Source: JBFWUW01 sp050247075
Lineage (GTDB): Bacteria > Planctomycetota > Planctomycetia > Pirellulales > JBFWUW01
Assembly (NCBI GenBank): GCA_050247075.1
Contig: JBFWUW010000005.1
Span: 62,001-126,000, forward strand
Direction of reading: 5' to 3'
DNA length: 64,000 nt
Of the stretch, positions 25,768 through 34,333 are shown piece after piece. A program made the position numbers and the translations under genes. The notes beneath the pieces are model-generated. The model worked only from the letters and a program-made list of their open reading frames with translations. It was not told the DNA's origin and did not search any database. Each line of letters opens with the position of its first letter. Within the stretch, counting starts at the first letter, position 1.

Positions 25768-26718
25768 ATGCCGCTTGTTGATATCCAGCGCGTCAGCCGA
25801 AGTTTTGGCCGCGTGCAAGCACTTCGCGAAGTTAGCCTGACGCTGGAACCGGGCGTGATTGGCTTGGTGGGCAATAACGGCGCGGGCAAATCGACACTGT
25901 TGAAAATATTGCTGGGGCTGCTGCGGCCCGACCGCGGCCACGGCACCATTTTGGACTGCGATATTCTGCGGGCCAGCCGGCAACTTCGTGGAAAAATTGG
26001 CTACATGCCCGAGGCGGCGGCGGTGGTACCGTTGCTTAAGGGGGTGGAGTTCGTGGCACTGGCCGGCGATCTGTACGGCATGCCGCACCAGGATGCCCGC
26101 CGCCGCGCCCACGAGGTCCTCAACTACACCGGCCTGGGAGAGCTGCGTTATCGCCGGCTGGAGGAATACTCGGCCGGCAACTTGCAGCGGCTAAAACTGG
26201 CCGCGGCCCTGGTCCACGATCCGCAACTGCTGCTGTTGGACGAGCCAACCAACGGACTTGATCCGCAGGGCCGCCGCGACATGTTGCGGCTAATCGAGGA
26301 CCTCATCCGCGAGACCGACAAGAGCGTCATTCTGTGTACGCATTTGTTGGGCGATGTGGAACGTCTCTGCCGCCAAGTCGTGGTGCTGCACCAGGGGACG
26401 GTGATCCGCAGCGGCACGATGGAGGAACTGCGCCGGGTGGCCGGCAACCGATTTGAACTCGGCTGGATCGGCGATGGCCGCCCCTTCTTGCACGAATTGC
26501 GTTTAGCCGGGCTGAACGTGCCGGACGACGTGCGCGGCGCCAAGACAACCTTGAGCGTACCGGCCGGTTGGAACAATGGCCGGTTTTTTGAACTGGCCCG
26601 TGCGGCGGGCGTGGTGCTGAACCACCTCAAGCCCGAGGAAGAAAACCTGGAAGGGGTCTTCTTCCGCGTCACGACGCAGCCCCCTTCTTTTCCGCTGGAG
26701 GCCGCGCATGGGACTTGA
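25768..26718 (+). CDS. ABC transporter ATP-binding protein
   Basis: A 316-aa ATPase that should energise the permease encoded next. Walker A is GNNGAGKST (residue ~37), Walker B LLLLDEPTNG, and the switch His is in CTHLLGD. The signature loop is degenerate (YSAGNLQRL instead of LSGGQ), common in the ABC-2/DrrA-like exporters. After residue ~225 there is a C-terminal regulatory extension. The ATG at 25768 gives the family N-terminus (PLVDIQRVSRSFG). It overlaps the permease gene by 11 bases, so the two are translated together. Confidence 0.88.
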   Translation: MPLVDIQRVSRSFGRVQALREVSLTLEPGVIGLVGNNGAGKSTLLKILLGLLRPDRGHGTILDCDILRASRQLRGKIGYMPEAAAVVPLLKGVEFVALAGDLYGMPHQDARRRAHEVLNYTGLGELRYRRLEEYSAGNLQRLKLAAALVHDPQLLLLDEPTNGLDPQGRRDMLRLIEDLIRETDKSVILCTHLLGDVERLCRQVVVLHQGTVIRSGTMEELRRVAGNRFELGWIGDGRPFLHELRLAGLNVPDDVRGAKTTLSVPAGWNNGRFFELARAAGVVLNHLKPEEENLEGVFFRVTTQPPSFPLEAAHGT

Positions 26719-27598
26719 CCGGTCGCACTATCACCCCTGGCAAGGCAGGCTGCATTCCCCTTGGCTGGCGACGCTGGCTATCGTCCGCGTGGCCTTGATG
26801 CAGCTTTTTCGGCGGAAGATTTATTGGATTGTGTTGGCACTGGGACTCGTGAATTTCTTGTTGTTTTGGACGATCATTTACATCCTCACGCAGTTGCAGT
26901 TGGACGAAAATGCCCAGAAGTGGATCCTGGATCGCTTCGGATTCAGTCCCACCGCGAGGGCGGGACAAGAATCGGGCTATATTTCGTTTATGTTGGGTCA
27001 GAACATCGTCGTCGGGCTGCTGCTGCCGTTTAGTGGCAGCTTGCTGGTGGGAAGCGACTTTCAGCACAAGACCTTGCCGTTTTACTTATCGCGGCGGATC
27101 GACCGGCGGCACTACATCGTGGGCAAGCTGCTGGCGGTTTCGACGATTATTTCGCTGATTACCACCATCCCCGCGTTGATCTTGTTCGTCGAATGGGGCA
27201 TGTTCACGGGCAGCCTGTCGTATTGGATGGATAACTGGCGGGTGGCGCTTTCGGTTGTCGGCTTTGGCGCCGTGATCTGCCTGACGCTGAGTATCTTGCT
27301 AGTATCCATTTCCGCCCATCTGCAAAAGGCCGCCCCCATCGCCATTGCCTGGATTGGGCTGTTTTTTCTGATGGCCGGATTGGCCGAGCTACTGCGGACG
27401 TTTACCGGCAACAACCGTTGGCGGCTATTCGATCTGTGGCGGAACATGCGGCTGGTGGGCCGGCTCTGTTTCGACCAGGTGCAGAACCACGACGACCGTG
27501 TTGTCGCCCGGCAAGCCGCCGCCATTCTGGCCGCTGTCTGCGCGATCGCCCTGATTGCCCTCGTCCGCCGCGTCCGCGCGGTGGATGTCGTGGAGTGA
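26708..27598 (+). CDS. ABC-2 type transporter permease
   Basis: A 296-aa integral membrane protein with about six hydrophobic helices, starting near residue 35 (RKIYWIVLALGLVNFLLFW, then a periplasmic loop) and ending at residue ~290. The FQHKTLPFYLSRRIDRRHYI segment between helices 2 and 3 is typical of ABC-2 permeases, where ATPase coupling helices sit. It lies between two ATPase genes (25768 and 27607). The transported substrate is unknown. Confidence 0.8.
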   Translation: MGLDRSHYHPWQGRLHSPWLATLAIVRVALMQLFRRKIYWIVLALGLVNFLLFWTIIYILTQLQLDENAQKWILDRFGFSPTARAGQESGYISFMLGQNIVVGLLLPFSGSLLVGSDFQHKTLPFYLSRRIDRRHYIVGKLLAVSTIISLITTIPALILFVEWGMFTGSLSYWMDNWRVALSVVGFGAVICLTLSILLVSISAHLQKAAPIAIAWIGLFFLMAGLAELLRTFTGNNRWRLFDLWRNMRLVGRLCFDQVQNHDDRVVARQAAAILAAVCAIALIALVRRVRAVDVVE

Positions 27599-27606
27599 CG
27601 CCCAAC

Positions 27607-28518
27607 ATGCTGCTGGCTTTTGACAATGTCACCAAGCTCTACGGTCCCGTGATTGGCGTCAACGATGTCAGTTGCCAGGTGGGGCCGGGCATTACCGGCT
27701 TGCTGGGGGCCAACGGGGCCGGCAAGTCGACCATGCTCAAGCTGGCCAGCGGGCAGTTGCGCCCCAGCCTGGGCCGGGTGCGCGTCGGCCCGCACGATGC
27801 CTGGTCCACCGCCGCCAAGCGGCACTTTGGCTACAGCCCCGACATCAACAGTTTTTACGAGGAAATGACCGGCCGCGAGTTCGTCCGCGTCATGGCCCGG
27901 CTGTGCGGCTTCTCACGGGCAGAAGCCCGCGACCGCACCGAGGAGGCCCTGGCCGAGACCGGTATGACCGACCGGGCCGAGCGGCGGATCGCCGGTTGCA
28001 GCCACGGCATGCGGCAGCGGATCAAGCTGGCCCAGGCGCTGGTGGCCGACCCGCCCATTCTGCTGCTCGACGAACCGCTGACCGGCATCGACCCCGGCGG
28101 CCGCCGCGAGATCAATGCCTTGCTCCGCCGGCTGGCCGACCGCGGCAAAACGGTACTGGTCTCCAGCCACATACTGGTCGAAGTGGAGCACCTGGTCGAT
28201 TCCATTCTGGTGATTGCGTCGGGCCGGGTGTTGGCGTCGGGCACGCTGGCGGAAATTCGCGGACTGCTGGAGGACCAGCCCTTTTCGGTCGAGATCATCG
28301 CCGACCGGGCTCGCGACCTGGCGGCCTTGCTGGTGCAATCGGCGGAGGTCCGCTCCATCGACCTCCGCGACGATGCACTGGTGATTCGCACGCGAAACCC
28401 GGCGCAATTCTTTAGCACATTGGGCGACCTGGTGCTGGCGCACCGTTTCAACCTGCATCGCATCGAAACGCTAGACGCGGGCGCTGACGCGGTGTTTGAG
28501 TACTTGCAGAAGAGTTGA
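27607..28518 (+). CDS. Second ABC transporter ATP-binding protein of the operon
   Basis: A 303-aa ATPase with Walker A GANGAGKST, Walker B ILLLDEPLTG and switch VSSHILVEVEHL. The signature is degenerate (CSHGMRQRI). A C-terminal domain of ~90 residues follows. GGAG in the permease stop region serves as its ribosome binding site, 8 bases gap. In comparable planctomycete operons a second permease follows, but here the next gene is on the other strand, so this ATPase either pairs with the first ATPase as a heterodimer or has lost its own permease. Confidence 0.85.
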   Translation: MLLAFDNVTKLYGPVIGVNDVSCQVGPGITGLLGANGAGKSTMLKLASGQLRPSLGRVRVGPHDAWSTAAKRHFGYSPDINSFYEEMTGREFVRVMARLCGFSRAEARDRTEEALAETGMTDRAERRIAGCSHGMRQRIKLAQALVADPPILLLDEPLTGIDPGGRREINALLRRLADRGKTVLVSSHILVEVEHLVDSILVIASGRVLASGTLAEIRGLLEDQPFSVEIIADRARDLAALLVQSAEVRSIDLRDDALVIRTRNPAQFFSTLGDLVLAHRFNLHRIETLDAGADAVFEYLQKS

Positions 28519-28579
28519 AGTGGTGCTGTAAAAAGATCAAGCATGAATGCCTGGTCTAGCCATCAACAGCGGCCATCGC

Positions 28580-30019
28580 CTAGCGGCTAGCACTTTCAAT
28601 TTTATCCGTGAAATCGGTGTGATCCGTGGTTCTTGGACCATCATTCGTTTCGGCGGACTGGCCCTTTGGCGCGGCGACGACGGCCGGAGTGGGACGCATG
28701 AACAAGCCGATGGTCTGGCCAAAACACCAGCCCATTGCCGACAAGGCGCGGGCCGCGCCAGGAATCTTGACCAGTCTTGCCATGGCCGCCATTCCGCGGC
28801 CCGCCAGCCAATAGAGCCAACCGGGATCTCCCCCGTGGCCAAACAAGGTCACGCGGGCTGCTTCGTCGCTGGGCGAATCGGGCCCCAGGCCAATCAGATC
28901 GGGACCGCCGCCAAACATGATCTTGGGCAGTACTCGCGCGCGGGCGGCGTCGGCCGCTGGTCCAAAGTCAAAGAACAGGCTGGCCAGCCAATCTTCCAGC
29001 CGATGGATTGACGAATAATAGGCTTCGTGGCGGATCGCGAATTTTTCAATCGCTTCCTGCCAATCGTCTTGGGCCAGCAGTTCATCGCGAAGCACTCGCA
29101 CGTCGCGCAGGGCCAACGACAGGCCCGATCCCCAACTGGGATCGTTCGATCGGGCCGCATCGCCAATGACCACCACGCCGGCAGCGCAAGGCTGTTCGAC
29201 CCACGTATCGGCCGCGTCAAACGCCGCCAAAGGGCCAATCGGCCGGGCGTGGCGGAACCAGCCGCGCGGAGCACCCAGTTCCACACAGCCGTCAACCATA
29301 GCCGGAAATTGCTTCGAACCGCTTAGCTTGCGATCGAAACTTGCTGGCTGGTAGACAAAATAGACGCGAAACCGCCGCTGGCCGATTGGAAAGATCAGCA
29401 ACATCTCGCCGAACGACGCCGGAAACAGCACATGAAAGCGGTCGTCGGGAGCGTCCAGGTCGGCCAGCAACATGCTGGCCACGGTCAGTCGCGAAGGATC
29501 GGAACGGGTGACGAGACCGGCCCAACCGCGTACCCGCGAGTTGCGGCCGTCGGCCCCCACGACCAGCCGTGCAGTGAGTTCTTCTTTTTGCCCGTCGCAT
29601 TCCAAGGTAATGCTGGCCGGATACCCCGGCGCAACGTGGACCGCCTTGGCACCCCGACGGACCTCCACGCCGGCATCGGCCGCGGCGGCCAGCAGCACTT
29701 CTTGCATGTCGGGATGATAGAAGCCGAGCGTGCCAACGCCCTCGGGCGAGGTTCGCGTCAGATCGCGCACGCCGATAGGGATGGAAGCCCAGTAATTCTC
29801 GCACAACAGCAGTTCGTGCCCGCACGATTCTCGCAGCAACTGGTCAATACCTAACTGCCGCGCCTCGGCCATGCCCCAGGGGTGAATGGCTTCGCCGCGG
29901 ATGCGATCCTTGAACTCCGTCTCTTGCTCGACGATCAGCACGCGGCTGCCCGCCAAGGCCATCGCCCGGCCCAGCGTGGCTCCCGCGATGCCGCCGCCAA
30001 TGATGACAAGATCGTACAT
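28580..30019 (-). CDS. FAD-dependent monooxygenase/oxidoreductase (PHBH-type)
   Basis: A 479-aa flavoprotein with the Rossmann FAD motif IIGGGIAGATLGRAMALAG at residue 6, the VVGADGRNSRVR motif near residue 165 and the second FAD motif VVVIGDAARSNDPSWGSGLS near residue 285. This is the aromatic-hydroxylase/halogenase-like group. The start at 30019 (MYDLV) is chosen as the FAD motif must lie near the N-terminus. The last ~25 residues (RTTDHTDFTDKIESA) are encoded by a dispersed ACGGATC-type repeat and are unlikely to be part of the fold. The substrate is unknown. Confidence 0.8.
   Translation of the reverse strand: MYDLVIIGGGIAGATLGRAMALAGSRVLIVEQETEFKDRIRGEAIHPWGMAEARQLGIDQLLRESCGHELLLCENYWASIPIGVRDLTRTSPEGVGTLGFYHPDMQEVLLAAAADAGVEVRRGAKAVHVAPGYPASITLECDGQKEELTARLVVGADGRNSRVRGWAGLVTRSDPSRLTVASMLLADLDAPDDRFHVLFPASFGEMLLIFPIGQRRFRVYFVYQPASFDRKLSGSKQFPAMVDGCVELGAPRGWFRHARPIGPLAAFDAADTWVEQPCAAGVVVIGDAARSNDPSWGSGLSLALRDVRVLRDELLAQDDWQEAIEKFAIRHEAYYSSIHRLEDWLASLFFDFGPAADAARARVLPKIMFGGGPDLIGLGPDSPSDEAARVTLFGHGGDPGWLYWLAGRGMAAMARLVKIPGAARALSAMGWCFGQTIGLFMRPTPAVVAAPKGQSAETNDGPRTTDHTDFTDKIESASR
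28600..28638. repeat. Single copy of the ACGAATC/ACGGATC-type repeat inside the end of a gene
   Basis: Read on the minus strand, AGAACCACGGATCACACCGA and the following bases match the left arm at 25482-25511 at about 23 of 30 positions. It supplies the last codons of the flavoprotein gene, giving an Asp/Thr-rich tail. Confidence 0.55.
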
Positions 30020-30131
30020 GACAACAGCATAGTTGGCGAAAATGCCAAGACAATCGGGCGAACGGGCCAAAATCAGGCCAATTCGCGGGCTATCCTGGCG
30101 GAAACCCCGTCTCGCGGAAAGGCATGTGGTG

Positions 30132-30137
30132 TATAAT
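30132..30137 (+). promoter_or_regulatory. Possible -10 box for the cytochrome/DUF1549 gene
   Basis: A perfect TATAAT preceded directly by TG lies 33 bases before the gene start. No good -35 match is seen (GTCTCG at 17-base spacing). Confidence 0.35.
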
Positions 30138-30169
30138 AAATTCCCCCGACTTTATCCCGCCGATTGCCG

Positions 30170-32845
30170 ATGTTTGCCGCATTCAACTCCCACAACGCCG
30201 CCGGGCGGTTCCTTGTCCGCCGTTTGATGTTGGCTTGGCTGATCGCCGTCGCGCCGCTGGCGGCGGTTTTGGCGGATGATGCCCCGCCACCCACCGCCGA
30301 GGAGATCGAGTTTTTCGAGGCAAAAATCCGCCCAGTGCTGGCTGAGCGCTGCTACTCGTGCCATTCCAGCGAAGCCAAGGATCTCAAAGCTAGCCTGGCC
30401 TTGGACAATCGGGCTGGCGTGGTTCGCGGTGGTGAAAATGGCCCGGTCATTAACGACGACGAACCGGAAAAGAGCCTGCTGTTGGCGGCCATTCGTCACG
30501 ACGATAGTGTCTCGGCCATGCCCCCCGATGGCAAACTGCCGGACGAAGTCATCGCCGACTTTGCCCATTGGGTCAAACTTGGCGCGCCCGATCCACGCGC
30601 GGGGCCGGCCGCGCTGCCGCGTAAGGCGGCCTCCGCCGATGATCCCCGGTTGTGGGCTTTGCGTCCGGTGGCCACCGTGGAGCCGCCGCCGGTGACGGAC
30701 GAAAGCTGGCCGCGAACCAGAGTTGATCGCTTCATTTTGGCCCGGCTGGAAGCCGCCGGGTTAGGGCCATCACCCGACGCCGACCGGCCAACCTTGATTC
30801 GACGTTTGCATTACGACCTGATCGGGCTCCCCCCCACGGCTAGCCAAGTCGCGCAGTTCGTGTCCGACGCATCGCCCCATGCCGTGGAGCATTTAATCGA
30901 CCGTTTGCTCGCTTCGCCCCAGTTTGGAGAGCGTTGGGCGCGGCATTGGCTGGATGTCTCGCGGTATGCGGACACCAAGGGCTACGTCTTCATGCAAGAC
31001 CGCAACTATGCGGAAGCCTATCTCTATCGCGATTGGGTTGTGCGGTCGTTGAACGAAGACTTGCCGTTCGACCAGTTTGTCTTGCGGCAATTGGCGGCCG
31101 ACCGGTTGCCCGCTGACCAGCAGCAGTTCGAGGCGATGGGTTTTCTCACCCTCGGCCGCCGCTTTCTCAATAATCAGCAAGATATTATCGACGACCGAAT
31201 CGACGTCGTCAGCCGCGGGCTGATGGGCCTGACACTGAGTTGTGCCCGCTGCCACGACCATAAGTACGACCCACTGACCGCGCTGGACTACTACGCCTTG
31301 TACGGCGTATTTGGCAGTTCGCAAGAACCGGGCGATGCACCTTCGGCCTTGCGGATGATTGATAAGCCGCAAACCGGCAATCACCGCGTGCTGCTCCGAG
31401 GCAATCCTGGCAGCCCCGGGCCAGAGGCTCCGCGACAGTTTCCCGCTGTCTTGTCGCCCCATGGTCCGCAGCCCCTGGTCGATGGCAGCGGACGGCTCGA
31501 TCTGGCCAAAGCTATTGTGGCCGGCGACAACCCCCTCACGGCCAGGGTGTTTGTCAACCGCGTCTGGACTCATCTGTTCGACAAGGGACTGGTGCTGACT
31601 CCCAGCGACTTTGGCTCGCGCAGTGATCCCCCCAGCCATCCGCATTTGCTGGACGATTTGGCGCGGCGGTTCATGGACCAAGGCTGGTCGGTCAAGCAGT
31701 TGATTCGGTCATTGGTGATGTCCCGCGTCTATCAACAGCAAAGCCAAGAGCGGGCCGAGGCGTCGCAAGCCGATCCAGAAAATCGTCTGTTGTGGAAGAT
31801 GAATCGCCGCCGGGTTGATTTTGAGGGCCTCCGCGATGCATTGCTGGCGGCGTCGGACAAACTCGACCTGACCCTGGGCGGTCCCTCCGTCGAGATTACT
31901 CAGCCGCCGTTTTCCCAGCGGCGGACAATCTACGGATTCATCGACCGCCAGAATTTGCCGGGCGTGTTTCGCACGTTCGACTTTGCCAACCCCGATACGC
32001 ACAGCCCGCAACGGCTGTATACCTCGGTTCCGCAGCAGGCGTTGTTTTTGCTGAATAGCCCCTTCGTGGCCGAACAGGCGGTGAAGTTGGCCGAAAGAGC
32101 CGAGCAGGCGGCATCGGGGGATGTGTCAGACACGATTGACATTCGCCTGCGGCAGACGTTTCTGGCGGCGTATGCCCGTGAGCCATCGTCGGACGAACTT
32201 GCCTGGAGCAGGGAGTTTATCGAGACGGTTATGCCCACGTCGGCGGATCAAATCGCCGGCGGTTGGCAGTACGGGTATGGAGAGTTGGATGTCGCCAGCA
32301 GGCAGATCAAGTCTTTCCAGCAACTGCCCCACTGGACGGGCCAGCAGTGGCAAGGGGGCGACAAACTGCCCGACGCCAGCCTGGGCTGGGTCTTGCTGAA
32401 TGCGGCTGGTGGACACCCCGGCAACGATGCCAGCCACGCGGCCATCCGCCGCTGGATGGCCCCCTTTAGCGGTGAGGTTAGCATTCGCGGCAAGCTGGCA
32501 CACCCGCGCGAGGATGGGGACGGCGTGCAAGGCCTGGTTGTCTTAAACCAAACTGGCGTGGTGGGCGAATGGATCGTACACCACGGCGAACAGCAAACCG
32601 CTCTCGATGCCATCATGGTACAAGCCGGAGATACGATCGACTTCGTGGCCGGCTGCCGTGACAATCCTAACCACGATGCCTTTCAGTGGAACGTGCAGCT
32701 AAAGCTTTCCAGCCAGAAATCGGCTTCGCGGCGTTACGATTCCGCCGGTGACTTTGGCGCAGGCAAGCCCCCCGCCGCGCTGACGACCTGGCAGCGGCTG
32801 GCGCAAGTCTTGTTGATGTCGAACGAGTTTCAATTCGTGGACTGA
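30170..32845 (+). CDS. Planctomycete cytochrome c-like (PSD1) protein with DUF1549 and DUF1553
   Basis: An 891-aa exported protein: signal segment LMLAWLIAVAPLAAVLA, then a cytochrome-type domain with CYSCH (residues 61-65), then DUF1549 (WPRTRVDRFILARLEAAGL ... ERWARHWLDVSRYADT, AADRLPADQQ) and DUF1553 (NPLTARVFVNRVWTHLFDKG, GSRSDPPSHPHLLDDLARRF, ALFLLNSPFV). About 160 residues (~688-850) with a jelly-roll-like, binding-module appearance split DUF1553 from its usual last motif (LAQVLLMSNEFQFVD). The family is nearly restricted to planctomycetes and relatives and is thought to take part in surface polysaccharide use, but the chemistry is unproven. It is followed after 3 bases by a DUF1501 gene. 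Confidence 0.88.
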   Translation: MFAAFNSHNAAGRFLVRRLMLAWLIAVAPLAAVLADDAPPPTAEEIEFFEAKIRPVLAERCYSCHSSEAKDLKASLALDNRAGVVRGGENGPVINDDEPEKSLLLAAIRHDDSVSAMPPDGKLPDEVIADFAHWVKLGAPDPRAGPAALPRKAASADDPRLWALRPVATVEPPPVTDESWPRTRVDRFILARLEAAGLGPSPDADRPTLIRRLHYDLIGLPPTASQVAQFVSDASPHAVEHLIDRLLASPQFGERWARHWLDVSRYADTKGYVFMQDRNYAEAYLYRDWVVRSLNEDLPFDQFVLRQLAADRLPADQQQFEAMGFLTLGRRFLNNQQDIIDDRIDVVSRGLMGLTLSCARCHDHKYDPLTALDYYALYGVFGSSQEPGDAPSALRMIDKPQTGNHRVLLRGNPGSPGPEAPRQFPAVLSPHGPQPLVDGSGRLDLAKAIVAGDNPLTARVFVNRVWTHLFDKGLVLTPSDFGSRSDPPSHPHLLDDLARRFMDQGWSVKQLIRSLVMSRVYQQQSQERAEASQADPENRLLWKMNRRRVDFEGLRDALLAASDKLDLTLGGPSVEITQPPFSQRRTIYGFIDRQNLPGVFRTFDFANPDTHSPQRLYTSVPQQALFLLNSPFVAEQAVKLAERAEQAASGDVSDTIDIRLRQTFLAAYAREPSSDELAWSREFIETVMPTSADQIAGGWQYGYGELDVASRQIKSFQQLPHWTGQQWQGGDKLPDASLGWVLLNAAGGHPGNDASHAAIRRWMAPFSGEVSIRGKLAHPREDGDGVQGLVVLNQTGVVGEWIVHHGEQQTALDAIMVQAGDTIDFVAGCRDNPNHDAFQWNVQLKLSSQKSASRRYDSAGDFGAGKPPAALTTWQRLAQVLLMSNEFQFVD

Positions 32846-32848
32846 ACC

Positions 32849-34276
32849 ATGCACCAACCCTTTCAAAATTCAATCGGCTGCTCTCGCCGCGACATGCTGG
32901 CCCGCTGCGGACTGGGGATGGGGGCGATTGGCCTGGGCGCGCTGCTGCAAGAGCCGCTGGCCGCGGCCGGGCCGCTTAACCCGTTGGCACCTAAGCCGCC
33001 CCATTTTCCGGCTAAAGCCAAGCATGTCATCCATTTGTTCATGAATGGCGGCCCGTCGCATATCGACACGTTCGACCCCAAACCGATGCTGGCTGAGTTT
33101 GCCGGCAAGGAGATTCCCAATCGATTGCCGACCGAACGCCCAACCGGTGCCGCGCTGCCGTCGCCGTTCAAGTTTTGCCCGCGCGGCAAGAGCGGCATTG
33201 AAGTCAGCGAGCTGTTTGAGCATGTGGGAGAGTCGATCGACGACATCTGCGTGATCCGCTCGATGCATGCCGATGTCCCCAATCACGAGCCTTCCCTGCT
33301 ATTGCTGAATTGCGGCGATGCCCGGCTGATCCGGCCGAGCATGGGTTCTTGGCTGGTGTACGGGCTAGGCTCCGAGAATCAAAATCTGCCGGGCTTTGTG
33401 GTGATGTGCCCCGGCGGCTACCCCATTCAAGAATCGCAAAACTGGCAAAGCGCCTTTTTGCCCGGCGTCTATCAGGGGACCTACGTCGATAGCCAGCACA
33501 CCCAGATCGAAAAGCTGATCGACAACGTCCGCAATGACCGGGTAGGGCCAGACGAGCAACGCCAGCAATTGGAGTTGCTCCGCCAACTAAACGACCGGCA
33601 CCGCCAGGCTCGCCCCGGTGACGCCCAACTGGAAGCCCGCATTCAATCGTTTGAGCTGGCCTTTCGCATGCAGACCGAGGCGGCCGAGGCGTTCGATGTC
33701 TCGCGCGAACCCAGGCATGTGTTGGAGATGTACGGTCCCGGCACGCAGGCCCGGCAAATCTTGACGGCCCGGCGGCTGGTCGAGCGGGGCGTGCGGATGG
33801 TGCAAGTCTGGCACGGTGCTGGCCAGCCGTGGGACAGCCACGACGATCTGGAGGTCAATCATCGCCGCCTGGCCAAGGAGTGCGATCAGGCCATCGGGGC
33901 GCTGTTGGTCGATCTCAAGCAGCGCGGGCTGCTGGACGAAACGCTGGTCATTTGGGGAGGCGAGTTTGGCCGCACGCCAACCGTGGAACTGCCCAAGGAG
34001 GGCTCTAACGCGGGCAAAATCAACGGTCGCGACCACAACCACTACGGCTACACCACCTGGCTAGCGGGCGGGGGAGTCCGTGGTGGCTACGTGCATGGCG
34101 CGACCGACGAACTGGGCTTTCAGGCGGTCGAGAACAAAGTCCACGTCCACGATCTGCAAGCCACCATCCTGCACCTGATGGGCTTCCACCACGAGCAACT
34201 CACCTACCGCTACGCCGGGCGCGACTTCCGCCTGACCGACGTCCACGGCAGCGTGGTGAAAGAAGTGATAGGGTAA
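32849..34276 (+). CDS. DUF1501 protein (Tat-exported, alkaline-phosphatase-like fold)
   Basis: The 475-aa protein begins with a twin-arginine-like signal (SRRDMLARCGLGMGAIGLGA). The DUF1501 features follow: HVIHLFMNGGPSHIDTFDPK near residue 60, VSELFEHVGESIDDICVIRS, the WGGEFGRTP motif near residue 370 and the GRDHNHYGYTTWLAGGGV stretch near residue 390. The fold is related to the sulfatase/phosphatase superfamily. It is translationally coupled (3-base gap) to the DUF1549/DUF1553 gene, the standard planctomycete pair, and the two presumably work together outside the cytoplasmic membrane. Confidence 0.88.
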   Translation: MHQPFQNSIGCSRRDMLARCGLGMGAIGLGALLQEPLAAAGPLNPLAPKPPHFPAKAKHVIHLFMNGGPSHIDTFDPKPMLAEFAGKEIPNRLPTERPTGAALPSPFKFCPRGKSGIEVSELFEHVGESIDDICVIRSMHADVPNHEPSLLLLNCGDARLIRPSMGSWLVYGLGSENQNLPGFVVMCPGGYPIQESQNWQSAFLPGVYQGTYVDSQHTQIEKLIDNVRNDRVGPDEQRQQLELLRQLNDRHRQARPGDAQLEARIQSFELAFRMQTEAAEAFDVSREPRHVLEMYGPGTQARQILTARRLVERGVRMVQVWHGAGQPWDSHDDLEVNHRRLAKECDQAIGALLVDLKQRGLLDETLVIWGGEFGRTPTVELPKEGSNAGKINGRDHNHYGYTTWLAGGGVRGGYVHGATDELGFQAVENKVHVHDLQATILHLMGFHHEQLTYRYAGRDFRLTDVHGSVVKEVIG

Positions 34277-34306
34277 AAAGAAAGGCGAAGTGGTTTTTTT
34301 CGCCTT
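34274..34306 (-). terminator. Intrinsic terminator of the TPR-alphaCTD gene
   Basis: On the minus strand AAGGCGAA and TTCGCCTT (34299-34306 and 34282-34289) form an 8-bp stem with a 9-base loop followed by TCTTTTT. It lies 28 bases past the stop of the minus-strand gene, and its T tract covers the stop codon of the convergent DUF1501 gene. Confidence 0.6.
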
Positions 34307-34333
34307 CATCCTTTCGCCTTCAGCATTTCCCCC

